Assembly (NCBI GenBank): GCA_030595485.1
Contig: JAUVDE010000086.1
Coordinates: forward strand, 1-10,042
Length of the DNA stretch: 10,042 nucleotides
Reading direction: 5' to 3'
From: Draconibacterium sp.
GTDB lineage: Bacteria > Bacteroidota > Bacteroidia > Bacteroidales > Prolixibacteraceae
The translations under genes were made by a program, and so were the position numbers. How positions within the stretch are numbered: the stretch's first letter is position 1; each line of letters starts with the position of its first letter. Below the pieces are notes generated by a model, which ran no database searches, was not told the origin of the DNA, and was given only the letters and a program-made list of their open reading frames with translations. Shown in pieces: positions 1 to 6,361 of the stretch.

Positions 1-569
1 ATCTCTTGTTGCCCCAGAATTGGAATAAACTCAGGATTGTTTTTTAGCGCTTGATAACTGTCGCTATGGCTGCTCATAAAATTTAGCTCAAGCGGGAAGG
101 GGATATTGGCAATTTCTTTTGAAACTCGTTTAACCAATTCCTTTTTATCATTTACATAAATCCAATCGCTAAAATAATGTAAACGCGAAGGGTAGCCATT
201 AATTTTGCTGTCCCGGTAACGAATATGGGTTAGCTCCTCAGCAAATCGTTCGAAGCTTAATTTGCCTTCTTTTACGATGCGTGCAATTGCCAAACAGTTT
301 TCGATATAAGTGGTGCAATCCAGTTCACGCAGATTAACAACCAACTGCTCTGGTTCGGTTTCCAAGGTATGTGCAAGGTATGGTGTTCCTAACAGATATT
401 TACCGGCAAGTACGGCCAACTCTGTAGTAGTTTTACTTTTCTTATTGTTGAGTTGATTTAAAATATGCTCCAGTATCTCTTTGTCTTTTGGCTCGTATTT
501 AATTTGTCCGCTTGAGGCAATGAAACAAAGGAGGAAAAGAAATGAAAGGAGAACTCGATAAGGTTTCAT
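1..569 (-). CDS. DUF1460 amidase-like exported protein (3' end outside window)
   Basis: The N-terminal 189 residues of a protein reading off the left edge. It begins MKPYRVLLSFLFLLCFIASS, a signal peptide probably cleaved around residue 20, so the mature enzyme is periplasmic or an exported lipid-free protein. The motif LDCTTYIE (Cys85) preceded by GTPYLAHTLE (61-70) and followed by GYPSRLHYFSDW (125-136) is the signature of DUF1460 (PF07313), an NlpC/P60-like cysteine hydrolase family annotated as N-acetylmuramoyl-L-alanine amidase-like. Cys85 is the expected nucleophile; the catalytic His lies in the missing C-terminal part, so catalytic integrity cannot be judged. The ATG at 569 lies 3 nt after the esterase stop, so it is the last visible gene of the operon. 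The peptidoglycan role is inferred from the family. Confidence 0.9.
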   Translation of the reverse strand, partial: MKPYRVLLSFLFLLCFIASSGQIKYEPKDKEILEHILNQLNNKKSKTTTELAVLAGKYLLGTPYLAHTLETEPEQLVVNLRELDCTTYIENCLAIARIVKEGKLSFERFAEELTHIRYRDSKINGYPSRLHYFSDWIYVNDKKELVKRVSKEIANIPFPLELNFMSSHSDSYQALKNNPEFIPILGQQE

Positions 570-572
570 ATT

Positions 573-1430
573 TTAATGTTGGTGAAAAGTATCGGATATA
601 AAACCAAGCACTACAGGAAGTGAATCGCGCCAGTAAGTCCAGTTATGTTTGCCATCGCGCACACGATATTCATGCGGAATATTTCGTTTTTTTAATTGAA
701 TATGTACCAGCGAGTTTCCTTCAAAAAGAAAATCATCATCGCCACAATCAATGAACCATTTTACCGATTTTAATTCATCTTCAGTTTTGGTTTTTACCAT
801 TTCAACTACACTGTAGTTATTAAACCATTCGTCTTTTTGTGTTTCGGTAGCATCGCCCATGCCACGGCGTTTCATTTGTCGGTCCACATCGGCCCGATTT
901 AACGGACCTGTAGAAGCACTCAACGGACATGCTGATGAAAACAAATCGGGGCGGTGCAATGCATAGTAAAACGTTCCACCTCCACCCATTGAAAGTCCCG
1001 CCACGGCACGGTAGCGTTTTTCTTTTCGAATACGGTATTTATCTTCAATATGTGGCATTAACTCTTCAAAAAAGAAATCTTCATAATTCCACCCGTTTGG
1101 AGTATTTGTGTAGCCCATTTGTTTGGTGTCGGCGTCGGGCATGACAACAATCATTGCAGTTGCCGTGCCATTTTTAATTGCTTTGTCGGCAATGTGTTTT
1201 ATTTCGCCAAACTGCACCCAACCCGTGTGATTATCGGTGGCGCCATGCAACAAATATAGTACGGGGTAGCTTCGCTCCGAAGTTTCATAACCGGGTGGGA
1301 GATAAATGGCATAGTTACGTTCCATGCCAAGGATTTCACTTTTTACAGTTAAATTGTCCAATACCTTTCCTTCTTGAGCAAATGAGGTCAGCGAACCAAG
1401 AACAAAAGCAATTACAAGTATATTTTTCAT
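573..1430 (-). CDS. Exported CE1-type alpha/beta-hydrolase esterase
   Basis: A 285-aa protein with a signal peptide (MKNILVIAFVLGSLTSFAQ, cleavage near 19-20) and an esterase-D/CE1 alpha/beta-hydrolase domain (PF00756) over residues about 25-280. Visible motifs: the oxyanion-type LLHG (60-63), the nucleophile elbow GLSMGG with Ser147, an acidic cluster CGDDDF (229-234) that should supply the catalytic Asp, and His262 in DGKHNW near the C-terminus, which completes a plausible Ser-Asp-His triad. Length and order match bacterial feruloyl/acetyl-xylan esterase-like proteins, but the substrate cannot be read from sequence; S-formylglutathione hydrolase-like relatives are cytoplasmic, so the signal peptide favours a polysaccharide or ester-releasing role. 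It starts 18 nt after the DUF1080 stop and precedes DUF1460 by 3 nt. Confidence 0.92.
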   Translation of the reverse strand: MKNILVIAFVLGSLTSFAQEGKVLDNLTVKSEILGMERNYAIYLPPGYETSERSYPVLYLLHGATDNHTGWVQFGEIKHIADKAIKNGTATAMIVVMPDADTKQMGYTNTPNGWNYEDFFFEELMPHIEDKYRIRKEKRYRAVAGLSMGGGGTFYYALHRPDLFSSACPLSASTGPLNRADVDRQMKRRGMGDATETQKDEWFNNYSVVEMVKTKTEDELKSVKWFIDCGDDDFLFEGNSLVHIQLKKRNIPHEYRVRDGKHNWTYWRDSLPVVLGFISDTFHQH

Positions 1431-1448
1431 TATTTATTGATTAAAGGT

Positions 1449-2342
1449 TTAGTATTCACATTTACTTCGAATATCTTTTTTGTAATAGGTTTTAAAGTTT
1501 CTTGCTTTCGGATCTTTACAGCCACAAAGGTTAAGCAGTTTAATGTTTTTAAAATCAATTGGATGACTTTCGGCTTGCAGTGCAATATATCCTTCAGTTA
1601 AAATCATGCCGTCTTTTGAAACCCATAATTCTTGGTCCCGCTCAATTCCATGTTTATTCCAGTCTAAACCATTTCTTTTGCTAATAAAACCACCACCAAC
1701 TTGTGGCTTTTCGAAATGTAAAACGGTATCACCCTCAACTACAAAAGTCATCGATTCACCACCCATTACAATAGCCTCACAATGCACCCATTGGTCGCCG
1801 TGGTAAGTTGCCGATGTTGAGTTAATACAATGTTTGTAATTAACCTGATTATCCATTTCTACTGCAGTTCCGGGCGTGCAAACATTGGCAGTGGTGCGTT
1901 TGCCCCCATTTAAGCCGCCCAATAGCTGCAATTCAATTGAAATCGGAAAGTGTTGGGCAAATTCGTTACTGCTTGCCGATTGCGAATGAAGCATAATTCC
2001 GCTATTACGAACGTTCCAGGTAGCACCGCCATGTAATTGTTCGCCCACAAAACGGTAATCGAAACTTAATTTATAATACGAAAAAGGTGTATCGTAATAC
2101 ATGTGACCGAATGCATCATTAAACTCTTCATATCCATCATATTTAATCCGAATCATGGAGTCTTCAACAACAAATGTTTCGTATAGATTCATACCCAGTT
2201 GGTAATCCGAAATTTTTATTTCCCAACCATCTAAATCAGTGCCGTTAAAGAGCGAAATCCATTCTTCATTCTCATTATTTTGAGCATATAAGCTGAACGA
2301 AGAAAACAGTAGAAAAGCAAGGAAGAGGTTTGATTTTGACAT
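1449..2342 (-). CDS. Exported DUF1080 (3-keto-disaccharide hydrolase family) protein
   Basis: A 297-aa protein with signal peptide MSKSNLFLAFLLFSSFSLYA and a DUF1080/PF06439 concanavalin-like jelly-roll domain from about 28 to 272. Family hallmarks: LFNGTDLDGW (31-40), RNSGIMLH (112-119), SIELQLLGG (135-143) and the closing strand EGYIALQAESHPIDFKNIKL (250-269). Characterised members of the family hydrolyse 3-keto-glycosides; others are carbohydrate-binding-like, so the exact substrate is open. After the domain comes a short Cys-containing tail (273-297, Cys273, Cys275, Cys295) with a GC-D-A-NF...CEY pattern, reminiscent of short cysteine tails on exported Bacteroidota proteins. Its ATG is 1 nt after the DUF1456 stop, implying translational coupling, and the next gene is an esterase, so a joint role in degrading a modified sugar or glycoside is likely but inferred. 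Confidence 0.9.
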   Translation of the reverse strand: MSKSNLFLAFLLFSSFSLYAQNNENEEWISLFNGTDLDGWEIKISDYQLGMNLYETFVVEDSMIRIKYDGYEEFNDAFGHMYYDTPFSYYKLSFDYRFVGEQLHGGATWNVRNSGIMLHSQSASSNEFAQHFPISIELQLLGGLNGGKRTTANVCTPGTAVEMDNQVNYKHCINSTSATYHGDQWVHCEAIVMGGESMTFVVEGDTVLHFEKPQVGGGFISKRNGLDWNKHGIERDQELWVSKDGMILTEGYIALQAESHPIDFKNIKLLNLCGCKDPKARNFKTYYKKDIRSKCEY

Positions 2343-2343
2343 A

Positions 2344-2814
2344 TTATAGCTTTTTATTTTCGCGATATTTCATTTGCATGCCTTTTAATAAATTTCTTAA
2401 AACCTGATCTTTGCATACTCTATATTTATCCTGTCCGGGTTTTCTAAAAAAGGCACTCAATTCATGCTTACTTATGTTAAGTCCGGCCAAGTGGAGTAAA
2501 TCAAGAATATCGGTATCTTTTAAATTTAAGGCAATACGAATTTTGCGGAGTATTATATTGTTATTCAGTTGATGTTCTGGGCTAGGCTTGAGTCCTTCTC
2601 TACTACCACGTTTATCGCTTATAAAACCATTTAGAAAGGCCGCCATCTGAAAATCGGATAAGGCAATATAATCCGGATCAATATCTTTCTTTAACCAACG
2701 GCTTACTTCGGCCCTTGTTACCCGAGCATCTCCCAGTTCAAATGTTTCAATCATTTTCGAGTCGTTGATGTCGAAGGCATATCGTATTCTTCTGATTATA
2801 TCGTTGTTATCCAT
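2344..2814 (-). CDS. DUF1456 (YehS-like) two-repeat protein
   Basis: A small, cytoplasmic, helical protein with two copies of the DUF1456 repeat (PF07308): about residues 3-70 beginning NNDIIRRIRYAFDI, and about 84-151 beginning NNIILRKIRIALNL, each followed by a helix-turn-helix-like segment (ISKHELSAFFRK in the second). This is the E. coli YehS architecture and length (about 156 aa). The start chosen, ATG at 2814 giving MDNNDIIRRI, matches how the family begins; an ATG seven codons upstream (2835) is in frame and cannot be excluded. No biochemical function is established for the family. It heads the operon with three exported hydrolases, 1 nt before DUF1080. No clear promoter box was seen upstream. 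Confidence 0.88.
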   Translation of the reverse strand: MDNNDIIRRIRYAFDINDSKMIETFELGDARVTRAEVSRWLKKDIDPDYIALSDFQMAAFLNGFISDKRGSREGLKPSPEHQLNNNIILRKIRIALNLKDTDILDLLHLAGLNISKHELSAFFRKPGQDKYRVCKDQVLRNLLKGMQMKYRENKKL

Positions 2815-2897
2815 ATTTTTACTTTGTATTGGCAATCAGACTTCTTATAAATTAATATTGTTAGGGCATCTTCATGCATTAATTATTAGCTTGGTAA

Positions 2898-3050
2898 ATG
2901 TACAAAATGATAGCAGGTAAACCAGATTTTTCGAACTGTACCATTGGAGAGTTAAAAGATAATCGCCGAATTGTACTTTTTAGTTGCGGAGAACACGAAC
3001 CATATGGTATTACCAATAGGGCGTTTGTCGACAAATGCTTAGAGGATTAG
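2898..3050 (+). CDS. Possible 50-aa small protein, function unknown
   Basis: An open frame of 50 codons starting at ATG 2898, directly after an in-frame TAA, with a second ATG at 2907. The product is hydrophilic and mixed in composition (contains IGELKDNRRIVLFSC and GEHEPYGITNRAFVDKCLED), with two cysteines in the centre and one near the end and no signal peptide or membrane segment. It reads like real protein rather than translated AT-rich spacer, and it has no competing long frame opposite. It lies divergent from the DUF1456 gene. I do not recognise a family; it could be a genuine small protein or a remnant of a larger gene. No promoter box was found upstream. Confidence 0.4.
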   Translation: MYKMIAGKPDFSNCTIGELKDNRRIVLFSCGEHEPYGITNRAFVDKCLED

Positions 3051-3059
3051 TCAATTTTT

Positions 3060-3179
3060 CTACAATAAATGTATTAGCCTTAATCCAAACCAAATAGTTA
3101 GAAAAAGCATTGTTAACGCCAGAACAATATAGAACACTATTCTTGGCGTAATTTTGGGTTTGCCTCCTGAAGAATCCAT
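3060..3179 (-). CDS. Possible 39-aa single-pass membrane microprotein
   Basis: A 39-codon frame from ATG 3179 to TAG 3060. The product has a short polar head with basic residues (MDSSGGKPKITPR), one strongly hydrophobic helix (IVFYIVLALTMLFLTIWFG, about residues 14-32) and a short tail RLIHLL. That head-helix-tail layout with an N-terminal Lys/Arg cluster is typical of real bacterial membrane microproteins and unlikely as chance translation of spacer. A TATATTTG box fitting the Bacteroidota -7 consensus lies at 3184-3191, but it is only 4 nt from the ATG and lacks a TTG at the right distance, so it would imply a leaderless message. Its end lies 9 nt from the end of the plus-strand 50-aa ORF, which it faces tail to tail. 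No family recognised. Confidence 0.5.
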   Translation of the reverse strand: MDSSGGKPKITPRIVFYIVLALTMLFLTIWFGLRLIHLL

Positions 3180-3503
3180 ATCACAAATATAAGTAATAAA
3201 TTATAAAAAAATGTTTGGGGTCAACACTATTCCTGCTGCAAATACTATATTTACTGTATGTATCCATTGAAATTGAACGAAAAGGAAAGGGCAAATTCCA
3301 AACATTAGCTTATCATAATTTGTTTGGTTATAGCAGGTGAATTAATTTTTGGACTACCTTTTCACATTGCTCGTTTTTATCGCCCTTTCCAGCAGGGCGT
3401 ATTTTGGATAATTTTCCGGGAGAAAAGGCGCATCAGTATTTCTTTTTACTTTTGGGCGTTATCTAAATTGTAGATCTTCTATCGACAATTCTTTTAATTA
3501 GAG
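3180..3503. other. AT-rich spacer with no supported gene
   Basis: No coding frame with a credible product was found on either strand. It holds a short hairpin CGCCCT/AGGGCG (3381-3399, 6-bp stem, 7-nt loop) without a T tract, and the TATATTTG box at 3184-3191 described with the 39-aa ORF. Nothing else stands out. Confidence 0.5.
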
Positions 3504-3533
3504 TTGATAAAACAACAAAAAATTAGATATTTG
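3504..3533 (+). promoter_or_regulatory. Bacteroidota-type promoter of the exported 230-aa protein
   Basis: TTG at 3504-3506, a 19-nt spacer, then GATATTTG at 3526-3533, one mismatch from the -7 consensus TAnnTTTG. Predicted transcription would begin around 3539-3541, giving a leader of only about 10 nt before the GTG start at 3551. Confidence 0.55.
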
Positions 3534-3550
3534 CATAAAATTTGGCGCTT

Positions 3551-4243
3551 GTGATTCATAAAATATTTTTCCCACTTGTAACTGTGTTGTTGCTTGCTTT
3601 TAGCAGCAAGGCTCAAATGTATTTGGCTGATGTGGAATTTGAGAAGATTCATGAAGAAGCGGTTGAGGAGTTTCTCCATCGTCAGATTGAAAATGATATA
3701 AGTACTTTTTCTGATGTAAAACCTACACTTGAATCTACTTCGAGTACTGACGGTTTTAAATTTCACGAAAGAGAATATGTGGTTAAAGACAGCCTAAATA
3801 AAGTTTGGACGCATTATGTTTATACAAATCCGGGAGTTGCCTGGAATGTTGGGAAAATGAATTTCGCTATGCTGTTTTCACAAAGTAAAAATGATCTGAT
3901 CTATCAGAACGAAGATGTGGAAAAGATTGAAACCGGCCAAATTGTCTATTTGAATTTGCACTTGCTGAAAATAAAAAACATTGCAACAGCTTTCGAAATT
4001 ATTAAGGTTGATAAAGACAGTGGTGTAATAGAATTTAGCTATGTCGAAGATAATGCTACGAGAGGGAAGCAGCAGCTAAATTTTGTTCAGACTGCGAAAG
4101 GCAACACCAAAATTATTCACCGAAGTTATTTTAAAAGTGAATCGGTTCTACGCGACCACTTTTTATATCCTTATTTTCATACCCGAATGACGAATACTTA
4201 TCATCGGAACATGAAAAGGATGTATAAAAGCAAAGCGCTGTGA
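3551..4243 (+). CDS. Exported protein of unknown function (possible SRPBCC/DUF1990-like)
   Basis: About 230 aa with a signal peptide, MIHKIFFPLVTVLLLAFSSK, cut near AQ. No ATG lies upstream of the mature region, so it uses a rare start: GTG at 3551 is preferred because the predicted promoter would place transcription start at about 3540; TTG at 3542 would be nearly leaderless. The mature part is mixed alpha/beta. The order, a VWTHYVYTNPGVAWNVGKMNF segment region (about 95-115 in this numbering) followed by strands containing FEIIKVDKDSGVIEFSYVE and a C-terminal basic helix near FHTRMTNTYHRNMKRM, resembles polyketide-cyclase/START (SRPBCC) or DUF1990 proteins, which bind hydrophobic ligands. 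That assignment is weak. It stands alone, convergent with the cold-shock gene, and shares a terminator with it. Confidence 0.85.
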   Translation: MIHKIFFPLVTVLLLAFSSKAQMYLADVEFEKIHEEAVEEFLHRQIENDISTFSDVKPTLESTSSTDGFKFHEREYVVKDSLNKVWTHYVYTNPGVAWNVGKMNFAMLFSQSKNDLIYQNEDVEKIETGQIVYLNLHLLKIKNIATAFEIIKVDKDSGVIEFSYVEDNATRGKQQLNFVQTAKGNTKIIHRSYFKSESVLRDHFLYPYFHTRMTNTYHRNMKRMYKSKAL

Positions 4244-4255
4244 GCAAAGAAGAAT

Positions 4256-4283
4256 AACATCCACCCTCAATTAGATGGATGTT
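4256..4283. terminator. Hairpin between convergent genes
   Basis: An 8-bp perfect stem, AACATCCA (4256-4263) with TGGATGTT (4276-4283), and a 12-nt loop, placed between the stop codons of two convergent genes. It lacks a long T tract on either side (weak T-rich run TTATTGTGATT on plus, ATTCTTCTTT on minus), so it is probably a modest bidirectional terminator. Confidence 0.55.
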
Positions 4284-4302
4284 TATTGTGATTCGAACTT
4301 AA

Positions 4303-4758
4303 TTACTTATCAATTTTAACATTAACCGCGGTAGGACCTCGTTGTCCCATTTCCACTTCATAGGTAACTTTATTACCCTCTTTAATGTCGTCGATAATGT
4401 TGTTTATGTGAACAAAAACATCTTGTTTCGTATCCGAGTTTTTAATAAATCCAAATCCTTTTGAATCGTTGAAGAAAGTAACAATTCCATTTTTGATTGG
4501 ATCTTCATCGGCTACCGAACCTCCACGAGGTACGCTAATTTCAATGTCTTCCAGTTTAATTTCGTCTTTTTTGGTTTTTTCAGGTGGAGGAGTAGAAACA
4601 ATGTTACCGTTGTTATCAACATAGGCAATCATATCGTCTAAACTCGATTTCTTTTCACCATCGCGTCGAGCTGCTCTTTTTTCAGCTTTTTCTTTTCTTT
4701 TTTTCTCTTTTTTGTTTCTTACTTCTTTTTTATTAAAAGATTCTTGCGATCTACCCAT
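4303..4758 (-). CDS. Cold-shock-domain protein with basic N-terminal extension
   Basis: A 151-aa cytoplasmic nucleic-acid-binding protein. Residues 88-151 form a cold-shock domain (PF00313) with both RNA-binding motifs: KGFGFI (RNP1, 100-105) and VFVHI (RNP2, 114-118), ending GPTAVNVKI. The first about 40 residues are strongly Lys/Arg/Glu-rich (KKEVRNKKEKKRKEK and onward), then an acidic/proline linker (41-87). Classical CspA proteins are about 70 aa, so half of this one is extension; this layout is common in Bacteroidota. Expected role: RNA chaperone that melts structured mRNA, as inferred from the family. It is alone on its transcript as far as visible, with a possible promoter about 120 nt upstream that implies a long 5' leader, a usual feature of cold-shock genes. 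Confidence 0.93.
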   Translation of the reverse strand: MGRSQESFNKKEVRNKKEKKRKEKAEKRAARRDGEKKSSLDDMIAYVDNNGNIVSTPPPEKTKKDEIKLEDIEISVPRGGSVADEDPIKNGIVTFFNDSKGFGFIKNSDTKQDVFVHINNIIDDIKEGNKVTYEVEMGQRGPTAVNVKIDK

Positions 4759-4877
4759 AAATTTTTTGTACTAATTATTAATGTTTCAAATTGAATTCAA
4801 AGAAAAGGGCAGTTAAGAACTAAATGCAGTAAGAATTAGCAGATAAAAGCACAAATTTTTGAATGCGATATTTTGCA

Positions 4878-4885
4878 CAAAGATA
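4878..4885 (-). promoter_or_regulatory. Possible -7 box for the cold-shock gene
   Basis: TATCTTTG on the minus strand matches TAnnTTTG exactly. No TTG is present 19-21 nt upstream, so this is half a promoter. If used, transcription would start near 4871 and leave a leader of about 110 nt before the ATG at 4758. Confidence 0.35.
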
Positions 4886-4896
4886 CGTTTTCTTTT

Positions 4897-5110
4897 CTAT
4901 TTTTTTGACTTTCTGAAAAATCGGTATAAAATAAAGATTATTACACCAATTGCTAGCGTAATTAGGGTGTCTCTGAATTCGTTAGATTTTGAGCTCAGAA
5001 GAAGAAAAATACAAATAATAATTTATAAAAGTGCCAGAGCCGACCAAGCTGCTAATCATTAAAAGAATAAGATACCACTTGCCAATTACACGGTCTAGTT
5101 GAGTAGTCAA
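4897..5110 (-). pseudogene. Two-TM small membrane protein with apparent +1 frameshift
   Basis: Two adjoining minus-strand frames that together read as one protein of about 70 aa. Frame one runs from TTG 5110 (11 nt after the macrodomain stop) to TAA 4982 and encodes MTTQLDRVIGKWYLILLMIS followed by more hydrophobic residues, giving one TM helix (about 12-35). The second frame continues from the same place and ends at TAG 4897; it encodes SNEFRDTLITLAIGVIIFIL then YRFFRKSKK, a second TM helix with a positive C-terminal tail. The second frame has no ATG/GTG/TTG start of its own. Removing one A from the AAAA run at 4987-4990 joins them. It may be a decaying gene, a sequencing indel, or programmed slippage. 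The spacing suggests it belongs to the macrodomain operon. Function unknown; the non-ATG start is uncertain (ATG at 5059 is the alternative). Confidence 0.45.
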
Positions 5111-5121
5111 AGTGGATGGGT

Positions 5122-5634
5122 TTATATGTCGCTATTTAATAACCTATTGTAAATTAAATAATTGTCTTCGTCGAAAACACAAAATAATACTTTTTCAATT
5201 TCATGATGTGCTTGCAAATAGGAAACTACTTCCTTCATTGCAATTTCAGCTGCGTCTTGCTTAGGATAACTATAAACTCCGGTACTTATATTGGGGAATG
5301 CAATAGATTTTATTCCAGTTTTACTTGCAAGTTCAAGACTTTGACGATAACAAGAAGCCAGCTTTTTTGCTTCATTATGGCTTCCTCCATTATAAATAGG
5401 ACCAACCGTGTGAATTATATGTTTAGCCTGAAGTTTGTAGCCATTGGTTATTTTTGCATTGCCAGTTTTACAACCATTCAATTCTCGGCACTCGTTTAAT
5501 AGTTCTTTGCCTGCTGCCAAATGAATGGCACCGTCAACACCGCCACCACCCAAAAGTGTTTGATTGGCAGCATTAACAATCGCATCAACATTAAGTTGGG
5601 TTATATTGCCTTTGTGCAGTTCAATTCTATCCAT
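5122..5634 (-). CDS. Macrodomain protein (YmdB-type O-acetyl-ADP-ribose deacetylase)
   Basis: A 170-aa single macrodomain (PF01661) protein, the full length of E. coli YmdB-like enzymes, which bind ADP-ribose and hydrolyse O-acetyl-ADP-ribose or remove ADP-ribose from proteins. Visible motifs, numbered from ATG 5634: GNITQLNVDAIVNAAN (9-24), the loop GGGGVDGAIH (29-38) and ISTGVYSYP (116-124). Asn24 and Asp34 correspond to the catalytic Asn25/Asp35 of YmdB, and the first Tyr of GVYSYP to its Tyr126, so it should be active. An upstream in-frame ATG at 5679 would add 15 residues and sit 5 nt after the preceding stop; the family consensus favours 5634, which has an AGGGA stretch about 12 nt upstream. 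Partner of the 165-aa gene upstream. No toxin-like ADP-ribosyltransferase is visible nearby. Confidence 0.93.
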   Translation of the reverse strand: MDRIELHKGNITQLNVDAIVNAANQTLLGGGGVDGAIHLAAGKELLNECRELNGCKTGNAKITNGYKLQAKHIIHTVGPIYNGGSHNEAKKLASCYRQSLELASKTGIKSIAFPNISTGVYSYPKQDAAEIAMKEVVSYLQAHHEIEKVLFCVFDEDNYLIYNRLLNSDI

Positions 5635-5684
5635 AAAAAGTATTTCCCTGAAGATAATAACTTTTTCAACTGCTGTCATAATAT

Positions 5685-6182
5685 TTATTCAACCATAATA
5701 TCCATATCTTCATCTGAATCGGGAACCGAAATCTCAGCGGAATGTTCGCGCACTTCTTTAAAGTTTAGTTTTTCACGTGCTGCTCTAATAACAAGTCCAA
5801 TTACAAATTTTATCGCTATTCGTTCTGCAGCCTCCGGTAAATAGGGGATGTCAATTTTGTCATTGGCCAGTTTTGTCAGTCGTCGAACTAAGCGTTTTGC
5901 CTCCTTATTGGAAATCCCTCTGTCCGAACTTCTAATAATATCATAAAATTCATTAGGGAGATGATCGTACAAAAAGGTGTCAATTTTGAAAATTACTTTC
6001 ACCAAAATTTGTTCTTCTCCCGTTTCATCGATAAAAGGCACATTTATTTTTTCATTTAACCGTACAGCAAGGTCTTTTATTTCCTCCTCGGTCATTTTAC
6101 TTCGTTTTGGAGCCTCTGCATGAAACTCGTTAAATAAAGCCAAAAATTCTTTTGTTGTTAACTCTGCTACTGTTCTACTCAT
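5685..6182 (-). CDS. 165-aa protein of unknown function with internal repeat
   Basis: A cytoplasmic, largely helical, charged protein with no signal peptide or membrane helix. I do not recognise a family. It contains two similar stretches about 64 residues apart: residues 35-73 (with LNEKINVPF) and 99-137 (with ANDKIDIPY), each an amphipathic helix, a K-I-[ND]-[VI]-P-[FY] turn, then a hydrophobic helix (LVKVIFKIDTFLYD and IAIKFVIGLVIRAARE). The C-terminus is acidic (DSDEDMDIMVE). The stop is 5 nt before the longest possible macrodomain start and 50 nt before the preferred one, so the two are probably co-transcribed. ATG 6182 is the only sensible start. No clear promoter box was found in the 179 nt upstream. 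Confidence 0.85.
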   Translation of the reverse strand: MSRTVAELTTKEFLALFNEFHAEAPKRSKMTEEEIKDLAVRLNEKINVPFIDETGEEQILVKVIFKIDTFLYDHLPNEFYDIIRSSDRGISNKEAKRLVRRLTKLANDKIDIPYLPEAAERIAIKFVIGLVIRAAREKLNFKEVREHSAEISVPDSDEDMDIMVE

Positions 6183-6361
6183 GATTGTAAGATTTAATGA
6201 TTATCAATACAAGTTAATGAAAATGATAACCAAAGTCAATCTGTTGAAACGATGCCAAGATGGTGGTGTGCTTTAATTACTTAAATTCAAAAATGCTTAT
6301 TTTATAGGATGTTCGCTTTTCTGTAAATGGAAATAAAGATCTGAGAGTGCAGTGTTTGTGT

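Noticed and set aside
2912..2923. 12-mer AGCAGGTAAACC also found at 9902-9913
   Set aside because: Only two copies, one inside the small ORF and one in the rfbA leader, with different flanks; likely coincidence.
3200..3305. Hydrophobic minus-strand frame beginning MFGICPFLF
   Set aside because: It runs into TAA after 34 codons because of the seven-T run near 3205-3211; too short and without supporting signals.
3381..3399. CGCCCT/AGGGCG hairpin
   Set aside because: Six-bp stem with no T tract and no gene ending nearby; too weak to call a terminator.
4859..5062. 67-aa plus-strand ORF
   Set aside because: It is antisense to the two-TM minus-strand frames, is dominated by Ile/Lys/Phe from AT-rich sequence, and has no promoter; the minus-strand reading is more protein-like.
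6183..6361. Spacer between rnz and the 165-aa gene, searched for a terminator or promoter
   Set aside because: Only a 6-bp TTATCA/TGATAA pairing and a CATTTTTG box without a -33 partner were seen; neither is strong enough to call.
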